From Quadrisphaera granulorum (GTDB lineage: Bacteria > Actinomycetota > Actinomycetes > Actinomycetales > Quadrisphaeraceae), in contig NZ_QGDQ01000031.1 of assembly GCF_003149145.1 (NCBI RefSeq), forward strand, positions 1-54,224: a stretch of DNA of 54,224 nt, in the 5' to 3' direction. Positions 47,632-54,224 of this stretch are shown here, piece by piece (position 1 is the stretch's first letter; each line of letters starts with the position of its first letter). A model generated the notes under the pieces. It saw only the letters and a list, made by a program, of their open reading frames with translations, was not told where the DNA came from and ran no database searches. The translations under genes and the position numbers were made by a program.

Positions 47632-49056
47632 TCAGATGTCGTAGTACATCTCGAACTCGTGCGGGTGCGGGCGGAAGCGGATCGGGTCGATCTCGTTCTT
47701 CCGCTTGTACTCGATCCAGGTCTCGATGAGGTCCTCGGTGAAGACCCCGGAGTCGGTCAGGTACGTGTGGTCTTCCTCGAGGGCGTCGAGGACGGCGCCG
47801 AGCGAACCCGGGACCTGCGCGATGGAGTCGTGCTCCTCCGGCGGCAGCTCGTAGAGGTCCTTGTCCACCGGGTCCGGCGGCTCGATGCGGTTCTGGATGC
47901 CGTTGAGGCCGGCGAGCAGCATCGCGGAGAAGGCCAGGTACGGGTTGCACGACGGGTCCGGCACGCGGAACTCGATGCGCTTCGCCTTGGGGTTGGAGCC
48001 CGTGATCGGGATGCGCACGCACGCGGAGCGGTTGCGCGCCGAGTACACGAGGTTCACCGGCGCCTCGTAGCCCGGCACCAGGCGGTGGTAGCTGTTCACC
48101 GTCGGGTTGGTGAAGGCGAGCAGCGACGGAGCGTGGTGCAGCAGGCCGCCGATGTACCAGCGGGCCATGTCGGACAGGCCGCCGTAGCCGGACTCGTCGT
48201 AGAAGAGCGGCTTGCCGTCCTTCCACAGCGACTGGTGCACGTGCATGCCCGAGCCGTTGTCACCGAACAGCGGCTTCGGCATGAAGGTGACGGTCTTGCC
48301 CGCCTGCCAGGCCACGTTCTTGATGATGTACTTGAAGAGCATGATCTTGTCGGCCGACTTCGCGAGCGTGTCGAACCGGTAGTTGATCTCGGTCTGGCCG
48401 GCGGTGCCCACCTCGTGGTGGGCGCGCTCCACGCCGAGGCCCTGCGCGTCGAGCGCAAGGCTCATCTGGTCGCGCAGGTCGGAGTAGTGGTCGGTCGGCG
48501 GGACCGGGAAGTAGCCGCCCTTGTAGGGCGTCTTGTACCCGCGGTTACCGCCCTCCTCCACGCGACCGGTGTTCCACGCGGCCTCGATGGAGTCGATGTG
48601 GTAGTAGGCCTCCTGCTGGGAGGTCTTGAAGCGCACGTCGTCGAAGATGTAGAACTCGGCCTCCGGCGCGAAGAACGCCGTGTCGGCGATGCCCGTGCTC
48701 TTGAGGTAGGCCTCGGCCTTCGCGGCGATCTGGCGGGGGTCGCGGCTGTACGGCTCGCCCGTGATCGGGTCGACGATGCTCATGTTGATGTTGAGCGTCT
48801 TCTCGACCCGGAACGGGTCGATGTACGCCGTGTCGAGGTCCGGGATGAGCTTCATGTCGGACTCGTTGATGGCCTGGAAGCCGCGGATCGAGGATCCGTC
48901 GAACATCTGGCCCTCGGTGAAGAAGTCCTCGTCGACCGAAGCGGCGGGGACGTTGAAGTGCTGCATCACACCGGGCAGGTCGCAGAACCGGACATCGACG
49001 AACTTGACGTCGTTGTCGGTGATGTACCTGGTGACCTCGTTCGCGTCCTTGAACAT
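47632..49056 (-). CDS. glnA: Type I glutamine synthetase
   Basis: A 474-residue glutamine synthetase I, normal length. Landmarks: [37 protein letters not shown], the metal-binding [52 protein letters not shown], and NRSACVRIP. The adenylylation tyrosine sits in [10 protein letters not shown]. The enzyme makes glutamine from glutamate, ammonia and ATP in the cytoplasm and is the main ammonia-assimilating enzyme. ATG 49056 has GAGGAGG 5 nt upstream. It diverges from the RDD gene; the 177 bp between them hold the promoters. Confidence 0.96.
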   Translation of the reverse strand: MFKDANEVTRYITDNDVKFVDVRFCDLPGVMQHFNVPAASVDEDFFTEGQMFDGSSIRGFQAINESDMKLIPDLDTAYIDPFRVEKTLNINMSIVDPITGEPYSRDPRQIAAKAEAYLKSTGIADTAFFAPEAEFYIFDDVRFKTSQQEAYYHIDSIEAAWNTGRVEEGGNRGYKTPYKGGYFPVPPTDHYSDLRDQMSLALDAQGLGVERAHHEVGTAGQTEINYRFDTLAKSADKIMLFKYIIKNVAWQAGKTVTFMPKPLFGDNGSGMHVHQSLWKDGKPLFYDESGYGGLSDMARWYIGGLLHHAPSLLAFTNPTVNSYHRLVPGYEAPVNLVYSARNRSACVRIPITGSNPKAKRIEFRVPDPSCNPYLAFSAMLLAGLNGIQNRIEPPDPVDKDLYELPPEEHDSIAQVPGSLGAVLDALEEDHTYLTDSGVFTEDLIETWIEYKRKNEIDPIRFRPHPHEFEMYYDI

Positions 49057-49221
49057 CCACCCTCCTCGGGGGGTCGCGCTGGCGCTCGTGCGTCTGCCGT
49101 CGTCGCACGATGAGGAGCACGTGTCCCCGGCTGGCGACGCCGGCACCAGCGCAGGTTACGCGGGGGCTGGTCAGGCCGGATCACCGGGACCGGACGTCGG
49201 ACCGTGCACCAGCCCTCCACG

Positions 49222-49227
49222 TACTGT
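49222..49227 (+). promoter_or_regulatory. -10 box of the leaderless RDD gene
   Basis: TACTGT, 6 nt, then GTG 49234; no ribosome binding site. Confidence 0.5.
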
Positions 49228-49233
49228 GGCGCT

Positions 49234-49635
49234 GTGACGGCACCTGCTGACGCCTGGCCGGGGCAGGGCCTGGGCCTGCCCGAGAGCGGGCGCGGTTCGC
49301 TGGCGGCCCCCGGGCGGCGCGTCGCTGCGCTCACCGTCGACTGGCTCGCCTGCTCCCTCGTCTCCTTCGCGTTCTTCGACTACAACCCCGTCGTCACGCT
49401 GGGCATCTTCGTCCTCGAGCAGGTGCTGCTCATCGCCACGCTCGGCGGAAGCTTCGGGCACGTCCTCCTGGGGATGCGGGTGCACCGCACCGTCGACGGC
49501 GCCACGCCTCCCGCGCCGCTGGCGGCGCTGGTGCGCGCGGTGCTCGTCGGGCTGTTCGTGCCAGCCCTGCTGCCCGGTGGGGACGGCCGCCAGCTGCACG
49601 ACAAGGCGGCGGGCACGCTGCTCCTGCGTCGCTGA
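49234..49635 (+). CDS. RDD-family small membrane protein
   Basis: A 133-residue membrane protein: a Pro/Gly-rich head, then LAAPGRRVAALTVDWLACSL (the R-x6-DW version of the R-D-D motif), a second hydrophobic segment FVLEQVLLIATLGGSFGHVL with LLGMRVHR, and a third, LAALVRAVLVGLFVPALL, followed by GGDGRQLHDKAAGTLLLRR (final Asp). RDD proteins flank glnA in most actinobacteria; function is unclear, possibly ion exchange or assembly. GTG 49234 is probably a leaderless start. The NUDIX gene follows by 31 bp. Confidence 0.88.
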   Translation: MTAPADAWPGQGLGLPESGRGSLAAPGRRVAALTVDWLACSLVSFAFFDYNPVVTLGIFVLEQVLLIATLGGSFGHVLLGMRVHRTVDGATPPAPLAALVRAVLVGLFVPALLPGGDGRQLHDKAAGTLLLRR

Positions 49636-49653
49636 GCGCCGGTGAGGCTGTCG

Positions 49654-49659
49654 TAGCGT
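49654..49659 (+). promoter_or_regulatory. -10 box of the leaderless NUDIX gene
   Basis: TAGCGT, 7 nt, then GTG 49667; no ribosome binding site in the 31-bp gap after the RDD gene. Confidence 0.45.
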
Positions 49660-49666
49660 CGCCCGC

Positions 49667-50215
49667 GTGGAGCCCCTCGAGAGTCGCGTCGTCTACGCCA
49701 ACCCGTGGATCAGCGTCCGGGAAGACCTCGTGCGCCGCGAGGACGGCAGTACCGGCGTGTACGGGGTGGTCGACAAGCCGGACTTCTGCATCGTGCTGCC
49801 CCGCACCACCGCCGACGACGGACCGGGCGAGGGATGGTGGCTCGTGGAGCAGTACCGCTACCCGGTGCGCGCCCGCCGCTGGGAGTTCCCTCAGGGCACC
49901 TGGCCCTCCGGGGCCTCCGGCTCCCTGGAGGACCTCGCCCGCGCCGAGCTCGCGGAGGAGACCGGCCTGCGCGCTGCGCGGCTCACGCTGCTGGGCAGCT
50001 TCGACCTGGCCGCCGGCATGGCCTCGCAGCGCGGCCACGCCTGGCTGGCCGAGGGCCTCACCCCGGGCGAACAGCACCTGGAGGAGACCGAGGCGGACCT
50101 CATCACGCGCTGGGTCTCCCGCCAGGAGTTCGCCGCGATGGTCACCGGAGGTCGACTTGTCGACGCGGTGTCCCTCGCGGCGCTCTCCCTGCTCGCGGCG
50201 TACGAGGGGGGCTGA
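49667..50215 (+). CDS. NUDIX hydrolase, ADP-ribose-pyrophosphatase-like
   Basis: A 182-residue NUDIX protein. It has VVDKPDFCIVLPR, EQYRYPVRARRWEFPQGTWP (the ADPRase-type pre-box) and a nudix box that reads GASGSLEDLARAELAEETGL. In the canonical G-x5-E-x7-R-E-U-x-E-E the Arg is replaced by Ala, while the metal-binding E-x-x-E-E glutamates remain. Family members split nucleoside diphosphate derivatives such as ADP-ribose or GDP-mannose. GTG 49667 is likely leaderless. It converges on the permease gene (14 bp between stops). Confidence 0.85.
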   Translation: MEPLESRVVYANPWISVREDLVRREDGSTGVYGVVDKPDFCIVLPRTTADDGPGEGWWLVEQYRYPVRARRWEFPQGTWPSGASGSLEDLARAELAEETGLRAARLTLLGSFDLAAGMASQRGHAWLAEGLTPGEQHLEETEADLITRWVSRQEFAAMVTGGRLVDAVSLAALSLLAAYEGG

Positions 50216-50229
50216 CCCTCGTCGTCGTC

Positions 50230-51594
50230 CTACTCCTCCAGCGAGGCCATCGGGCGGCGGAAGCCGCGCGTGTAGACGATCAAGTACGTGAGGCCGATCG
50301 CGGCCCAGATCCCGCCGGCGATGAGAGCGTCGCTGTGGAGCTGGGTCCACAGCAGGGCGGTCAGGAGCGTGGCGATGCCGGGCACCACCGCGTTGACGAT
50401 CCACTCGCGGGGCGTACGGAGCTCGCGCCGGCGGATGGCGAAGTGGGCGATGACCGAGGCGTTGACGAACGTGAACGCCACCAGCGCGCCGAAGTTGATG
50501 AACGCCGAGACCAGTTCGAGGGAGAGGTCCACGGCCAGCAGGCACACCGCTCCGACGATGATGATGTTGACCACAGGCGTGTGCGTGCGGGGGTTGACCC
50601 AGCGCAGGGCCTTGCCGGGCAGAGCGCCGTTGCGGCCCATCACCAGCAGCATGCGGGAGACGCTGGCGTGCGAGGCGAGGCCGGAGGCGACGGTGGCCAT
50701 GAATGCGGCACCCACGAGGACGGCCTGGAACGCCGGGCCGCCGACGATGCGCGCGATCTGGGGCAGCGGGTCGTCGGTGAACTCGCCGAACGGCGTGTTG
50801 TCGGGGAAGCGCAGCTGGGTCACGTAGGCCGCCACGAGGAAGATCGCGCCGCCCAGCAGCACGGTCAGCATGATCGCCCGGGGCATGATCTTCGGGCTCT
50901 TGGCTTCCTCGGCGTACATGGTGACGGCGTCGAATCCGATGAAGGAGAAGCACACCACCGTGGCGCCCGTGAGCACCAGGGGCAAGGTGGTCTCCGGGCC
51001 CGCGAAGGCGCGGCCGCTGACGAGGGTGCCCGCGCCTTCTCCCTGCAGCAGCTGGTAGCTGGCGATGACGACGAACGCGGCCATTACCACAACGGCCGTT
51101 ACGAGAAGGACGAGGTTCACACGTGACGTGCCGCGCATGGTGATGGCCACGAGCGTGGTGGTGCACACCGCGTAGACCAGCACGACCAGCCAGCTGGGCA
51201 CCTGAGGCAGCATCTGCTCGACGTAGAGCTTGATGATGAGCGCATTGACCATGGGCAGGAGCAGGTAGTCCAGCAGTGACGACCAGCCCACCATGAACCC
51301 GAGGTTCGGGTGCATCGTCTCGCGGACGTAGGTGTAGGCCGATCCCGCCGAGGGGAAGGCCATGACGAGCTTGCCGTAGCTGAGCGCGGTGAGCGCCATG
51401 ACCACCAGCGCTGCGAGGTAGGCCGAGGGCACCGCCCCCGCCGTGGTTTCGGAGACCGTCCCGAAGGTGTCGAAGATCACCGTGGGCGTCATGTACCCCA
51501 GGCCGAGCCCGACCAGGGCAACCAACCCCAGGTTGCGGGCCAGACCGCCATCCTTAGTATTCGTACCGAGACCTGAAGTGCTCGTCGCTGTCAT
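50230..51594 (-). CDS. APC-family amino-acid permease
   Basis: A 454-residue transporter with about 12 hydrophobic segments: LGLVALVGLGLGYMTPTVIF with FDTFG (the helix-1 unwound Gly motif), AYLAALVVMALTALSYGKL, FPSAGSAYTYVRETMHPNLG (the classical consensus), CFSFIGFDAVTMYAEEAKSP, and SRMLLVMGRNGALPGKALRW. It belongs to the APC amino acid/polyamine/organocation superfamily and imports or exchanges an amino acid or amine at the cytoplasmic membrane. ATG 51594 has GGAGG upstream at good spacing. Proximity to amine-catabolic and glnA genes suggests nitrogen uptake. Confidence 0.92.
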   Translation of the reverse strand: MTATSTSGLGTNTKDGGLARNLGLVALVGLGLGYMTPTVIFDTFGTVSETTAGAVPSAYLAALVVMALTALSYGKLVMAFPSAGSAYTYVRETMHPNLGFMVGWSSLLDYLLLPMVNALIIKLYVEQMLPQVPSWLVVLVYAVCTTTLVAITMRGTSRVNLVLLVTAVVVMAAFVVIASYQLLQGEGAGTLVSGRAFAGPETTLPLVLTGATVVCFSFIGFDAVTMYAEEAKSPKIMPRAIMLTVLLGGAIFLVAAYVTQLRFPDNTPFGEFTDDPLPQIARIVGGPAFQAVLVGAAFMATVASGLASHASVSRMLLVMGRNGALPGKALRWVNPRTHTPVVNIIIVGAVCLLAVDLSLELVSAFINFGALVAFTFVNASVIAHFAIRRRELRTPREWIVNAVVPGIATLLTALLWTQLHSDALIAGGIWAAIGLTYLIVYTRGFRRPMASLEE

Positions 51595-51720
51595 GGTCGT
51601 CCTCCGCCTGCCCGATGCGCGCCTCGTCGGAGCGCCTGCGCAACTGTTCGGTGCCGGAGATCGTCTGTCCACGGCCGGGCGAGCATTGGTGACATGCCTT
51701 GCGGGCATGGCCGCTCGCGC

Positions 51721-52205
51721 TCAGCGGTCCAGGGTCGCGAGGAAGAGCCGCAGGTTCGTTGCGCCCGTGAAGAGGTAGGCCACCATGCCCGCCGCCTCCG
51801 CACCGGCGACGTGGCGCGGGGAGTCATCGACGAAAGCGCACGCCGATGGCGGCAGCCCGAGGTCGTCGGCGACGTGCCGATTCACGGCCGGGTCGGGCTT
51901 GGCGACGCCCAGGCGCCACGTCGCGTAGACGGCGTCCACCTCGTCGTCCACACAGAGGCGGACCAGGTGGCGACGACGTCGCGCGCGCTCTCCAGCGGCA
52001 CCCCGTGCGTCTGTGCGAGGCGCTCCGCAGTGCCGTCGAGCCACTGGGCGTCGGTGGCGCGCCCGGTGACGACGTCATGCAGCGCCGTCCTGTCGAAGGC
52101 GGCTCGCTAGAGCGCCCCGCGGGGCACCCCAGCCCGGGCCTCGGCGGTGACCCACAGCTGCGGATCCCAGCGGCGCAGGACGCCGTCGACGACGAGCGCG
52201 CGGAT
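51721..52205 (-). pseudogene. HAD-superfamily hydrolase, broken by stop, deletion and frameshift
   Basis: Reading the minus strand from about 52205: RALVVDGVLRRWDPQLWVTA (degraded HAD motif I), then an in-frame TAG at 52107-52109, then in the same frame AFDRTALHDVVTGRATDAQW, LDGTAERLAQTHGVPLESAR and ATWSA. At about 51967 the homology shifts frame to RLCVDDEVDAVYATWRLGVA, KPDP (motif III region) and AFVDDSPRHVAGAEAAGMVA (motif IV), ending at 51721. Roughly 40 residues expected between ATWSA and DEVDAV are missing. So at least one nonsense change and one deletion-frameshift have inactivated it. It sits between the DUF4191 and permease genes. Confidence 0.8.
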
Positions 52206-52225
52206 CCGCTGCCTAGGGCTGCTGC

Positions 52226-52978
52226 TCAGCGGCCCCTCACCGCGCGGCGGTCGGGCCGGGCGCGGAACGGGTCGATGCCCTTGGGGATCGGGGGACGCAC
52301 GCCGCCGAGGGCTTTGAGGCGCTTGGTGACCTCGGCGACCTCCTGCTTGGTCAGCTTGCGCTCCAGGCGCTGGACCTTCTTCGGCAGCTTCGGCAGCGGA
52401 GTCTGGCCCTCGCCGCGGCCGCACTGGATGGTGTGCAGGGGGACGTCGCGCAGGACGCGTGCGGTGCGGCGCTTCTCGTCCTCCAGGAGGCGGTTGACGC
52501 GGGGCGCGGGGCCGTCGGAGACGAGGATGACGCCGGGCCGCCCGACCACGCGAAAGACGACGTCGCGGGTGCGCGGGTCGATGGCGACCGGCTCTTCCTC
52601 GACCAGCCAGCCGCGGCGCAGCGTGCGCAGCGCAGCGCCGGCAGCACCCGGCTGCCCCTCGAGGCTCTTGTACGCCGCGGACTCCGCGCGCCGCGCGAGA
52701 ACGAACAGCGCGGCGAGCACGGAGAAGAGCAGACCGATGATGCCGAAGTAGATCCAGTGGCCCGTGATGAGGCCGATGACCTCGAACACCGCGAACGGGA
52801 TGAGCAGCGCGCCGAGCATCCACCACTTGACGGAGGGGTCGACGCGGGCGGTCATCTTGTAGACCTCGCGCATCTGCGCGATGCGCCCGGGCCCCGTGCG
52901 GGGCTTGCGGCGGAACAGCCCTCGACGACGTCCCTCCGCCGGGGCGGGGGAGGGCGCGGGGTCGGAGCGTCGGGCCAT
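52226..52978 (-). CDS. DUF4191 membrane protein
   Basis: A 250-residue protein of the DUF4191 family, found next to lipA in actinobacteria. It has a basic N-terminus (MARRSDPAPSPAPAEGRRRG), the conserved IAQMREVYKMTARVDPSVKW, two membrane segments (LGALLIPFAVFEVIGLITGH and IYFGIIGLLFSVLAALFVL), then AESAAYKSLEGQPGAAGAAL, GVILVSDGPAPRVNRLLEDE, and a basic Lys/Arg-rich tail (VQRLERKLTKQEV). Function unknown. ATG 52978 gives the full N-terminus. The 79 bp up to the lipA stop hold nothing noted. Confidence 0.9.
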   Translation of the reverse strand: MARRSDPAPSPAPAEGRRRGLFRRKPRTGPGRIAQMREVYKMTARVDPSVKWWMLGALLIPFAVFEVIGLITGHWIYFGIIGLLFSVLAALFVLARRAESAAYKSLEGQPGAAGAALRTLRRGWLVEEEPVAIDPRTRDVVFRVVGRPGVILVSDGPAPRVNRLLEDEKRRTARVLRDVPLHTIQCGRGEGQTPLPKLPKKVQRLERKLTKQEVAEVTKRLKALGGVRPPIPKGIDPFRARPDRRAVRGR

Positions 52979-53057
52979 GAGACGAGATTCTAGGCGCGCT
53001 GGCAGACGCCGCCCAGGGCGCGGTGCGGCGACCAGGCGACGGCCGTCCGGAGGGTTG

Positions 53058-54086
53058 TCAGCTGTGGCGGGCCAGCACAGCGGAGGCCTCCTGGCGTGCC
53101 GGCCCCGCGGCCGAGGCAGCCCCCAGGTGCGCCAGGTGCTCCGGCAGCACCCCACCGCGGGCGGCCAACGCCTGGGCGTACAACCGCCCCGCCCGATACG
53201 ACGAACGCACCAACGGCCCCGCCAGCACCCCGGTGAACCCGATCCGCACCGCCTCCTCCTGCAACTGCACGAACTCCGCCGGCTTGACCCACCGATCCAC
53301 CGGAAGGTGACGCGGGGAGGGCCGCAGGTACTGGGTGATCGTGATGATGTCGCAGCCCGCCTCATGCAGATCCCGCAGCGCAGTGACCACCTCCTCGGTG
53401 GTCTCCCCCATCCCCAGGATGAGGTTGGACTTGGTCACCAACCCCGCCGCCCGGGCATCGGTGATCACCCCCAGGGAGCGTTCATAGGTGAAGGCGGGGC
53501 GGATCCGCTTGAACACCCGCGGCACCGTCTCCACGTTGTGCGCCAGCACCTGCGGGGCTGAGGAGAACACCTCCGCCAACTGCGCCTGATCGCGGTTGAA
53601 GTCCGGGATCAGCAGCTCCACCCCCGTGCCCGCACCATCAACGGTGGGGTTGTCGTGGATGCGTCTGACCGTCTCGGCGTACAACCACGCCCCACCATCG
53701 GCCAGGTCATCACGGGCGACGCCGGTGATGGTGGCGTACCGCAGCCCCATCGAGGCCACGCTCTCGGCGACGCGGCGGGGTTCGTCGGTGTCGAAGGCGG
53801 CGGGTTTGCCGGTGTCGATCTGGCAGAAGTCGCAGCGGCGGGTGCACTGGTCACCGCCGATGAGGAAGGTGGCTTCCTTGTCTTCCCAGCATTCGAAGAT
53901 GTTGGGGCAGCCGGCTTCCTGGCAGACCGTGTGCAGGCCTTCGCGTTTCACCAGGGAGTGCAGGGCCTGGTACTCCGGGCCCGTTTTGGCGGTGGTGCGG
54001 ATCCACTCGGGTTTGCGCTCGATCGGTACGGCGGCGTTGCGGGCCTCCACCCGAAGCATCCGACGTCCCTCAGGTGCCAGCGTCAC
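53058..54086 (-). CDS. lipA: Lipoyl synthase
   Basis: A 342-residue radical-SAM enzyme that inserts two sulfurs into octanoyl-protein to make lipoyl groups on E2 and GcvH. Both [4Fe-4S] sites are present: the auxiliary cluster [12 protein letters not shown] and the SAM cluster CTRRCDFC. It also has [41 protein letters not shown], and the C-terminal RSSYRAG whose Ser ligates the auxiliary cluster. GTG 54086 fits a leaderless start: TACGCT on the minus strand lies 6 nt upstream (54098-54093). The neighbouring lipB expected upstream is not visible before the window ends. Confidence 0.96.
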   Translation of the reverse strand: MTLAPEGRRMLRVEARNAAVPIERKPEWIRTTAKTGPEYQALHSLVKREGLHTVCQEAGCPNIFECWEDKEATFLIGGDQCTRRCDFCQIDTGKPAAFDTDEPRRVAESVASMGLRYATITGVARDDLADGGAWLYAETVRRIHDNPTVDGAGTGVELLIPDFNRDQAQLAEVFSSAPQVLAHNVETVPRVFKRIRPAFTYERSLGVITDARAAGLVTKSNLILGMGETTEEVVTALRDLHEAGCDIITITQYLRPSPRHLPVDRWVKPAEFVQLQEEAVRIGFTGVLAGPLVRSSYRAGRLYAQALAARGGVLPEHLAHLGAASAAGPARQEASAVLARHS

Positions 54087-54224
54087 CCCTCCAGCGTAGG
54101 TCAGCCGCTGGGGGACACCCACGACGCGCTCAGCCTCGATCCACCGCGTCGTGACCTCGCGGCGAGGTGATCTTGGCGGAGGGGGCTTCGCGGTGCTGGT
54201 CCACTCGGTGGGCAGCAGGTAGCC
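54087..54224. other. Window end upstream of lipA, no gene recognised
   Basis: The lipA -10 box lies at 54093-54098. Beyond it, three minus-strand frames read Pro/Arg-rich or hit stops, and none matches the C-terminus of LipB. A gene ending further right may be cut by the window edge. Confidence 0.4.

Noticed and set aside
54123-54224. 3' end of lipB at the window edge
   Set aside because: None of the three minus-strand frames resembles the LipB C-terminus, and two reach stops quickly.
1-54224. CRISPR array, tRNA or rRNA genes, prophage or integrase
   Set aside because: No regularly spaced direct repeats, no cloverleaf-like or rRNA-like segments and no integrase or phage structural genes were noticed; the only mobile-element sequence is the IS256 fragment at the left edge.

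Overview
High-GC (about 70%) actinobacterial chromosome. The evidence is many GTG starts, ATGA/GTGA stop-start overlaps, probable leaderless transcripts with a -10 box 6-7 nt before a GTG, the lipA / DUF4191 / RDD / glnA housekeeping group, and VapBC and PucR/FCD-type regulators. The genus cannot be fixed from the sequence; a relative of Kineosporiales or Micrococcales is a guess. No rRNA, tRNA or CRISPR array was seen.

Layout. (1) 1-3.1 kb is a decayed, mobile-element-scarred stretch: the 3' end of an IS256-type transposase, an alpha/beta hydrolase that seems to have lost its 5' end to that element, a vapBC module, an unknown small gene and a frameshifted uridine-kinase-like pseudogene. (2) 3.1-7.9 kb holds a drug-efflux MFS gene and TetR gene behind a large symmetric operator, a PHP phosphoesterase, a maltokinase-cap-like protein, and a GH114-like lipoprotein whose N-terminus looks borrowed from a DUF4184 gene. 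(3) 7.9-14.3 kb is a minus-strand operon: amidase, sugar-type (CUT2) ABC importer, AraC regulator. (4) 14.4-20.2 kb is a divergent nitrogen-scavenging locus: TetR and agmatine deiminase on one side; amidase, esterase and PucR regulator on the other.

(5) 20.3-34.2 kb is the centrepiece. Thirteen minus-strand genes, mostly joined by 4-bp stop-start overlaps, follow a recognisable promoter and a 28-codon leader peptide ending in RHVDL...SALCRR, a type associated with sulfur-assimilation operons in actinobacteria. Order: sulfurtransferase SseA, SsuD-like LLM flavin monooxygenase, SfnB/DszC-like acyl-CoA-dehydrogenase-fold enzyme, Dpp/Opp-type ABC importer (SBP, two permeases, fused double ATPase), ketopantoate-reductase-like enzyme, rhodanese, GlcD-like FAD 2-hydroxyacid oxidase, DUF1737 protein, second rhodanese, and MetZ. 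I read this as a complete import, desulfurisation, sulfane-sulfur handling and homocysteine-synthesis route for an unidentified organosulfur compound.

(6) 34.4-37.6 kb is a divergent CUT1 sugar importer. (7) 37.6-43.1 kb holds a thioredoxin/DUF4395 pair, an ECF sigma factor with a membrane partner, an MFS exporter divergent from marR, an ABM protein and a GntR/FCD regulator. (8) 43.4-47.5 kb is an amine-catabolic operon (aldehyde dehydrogenase, flavin amine oxidase, DapA-like lyase) preceded by the two ends of an amino-acid ABC transporter that has been deleted in between. (9) 47.6-54.1 kb is glnA, RDD, DUF4191 and lipA, split by a small island carrying a NUDIX hydrolase, an APC permease and a broken HAD phosphatase. 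The window as a whole is rich in nitrogen and sulfur scavenging functions.
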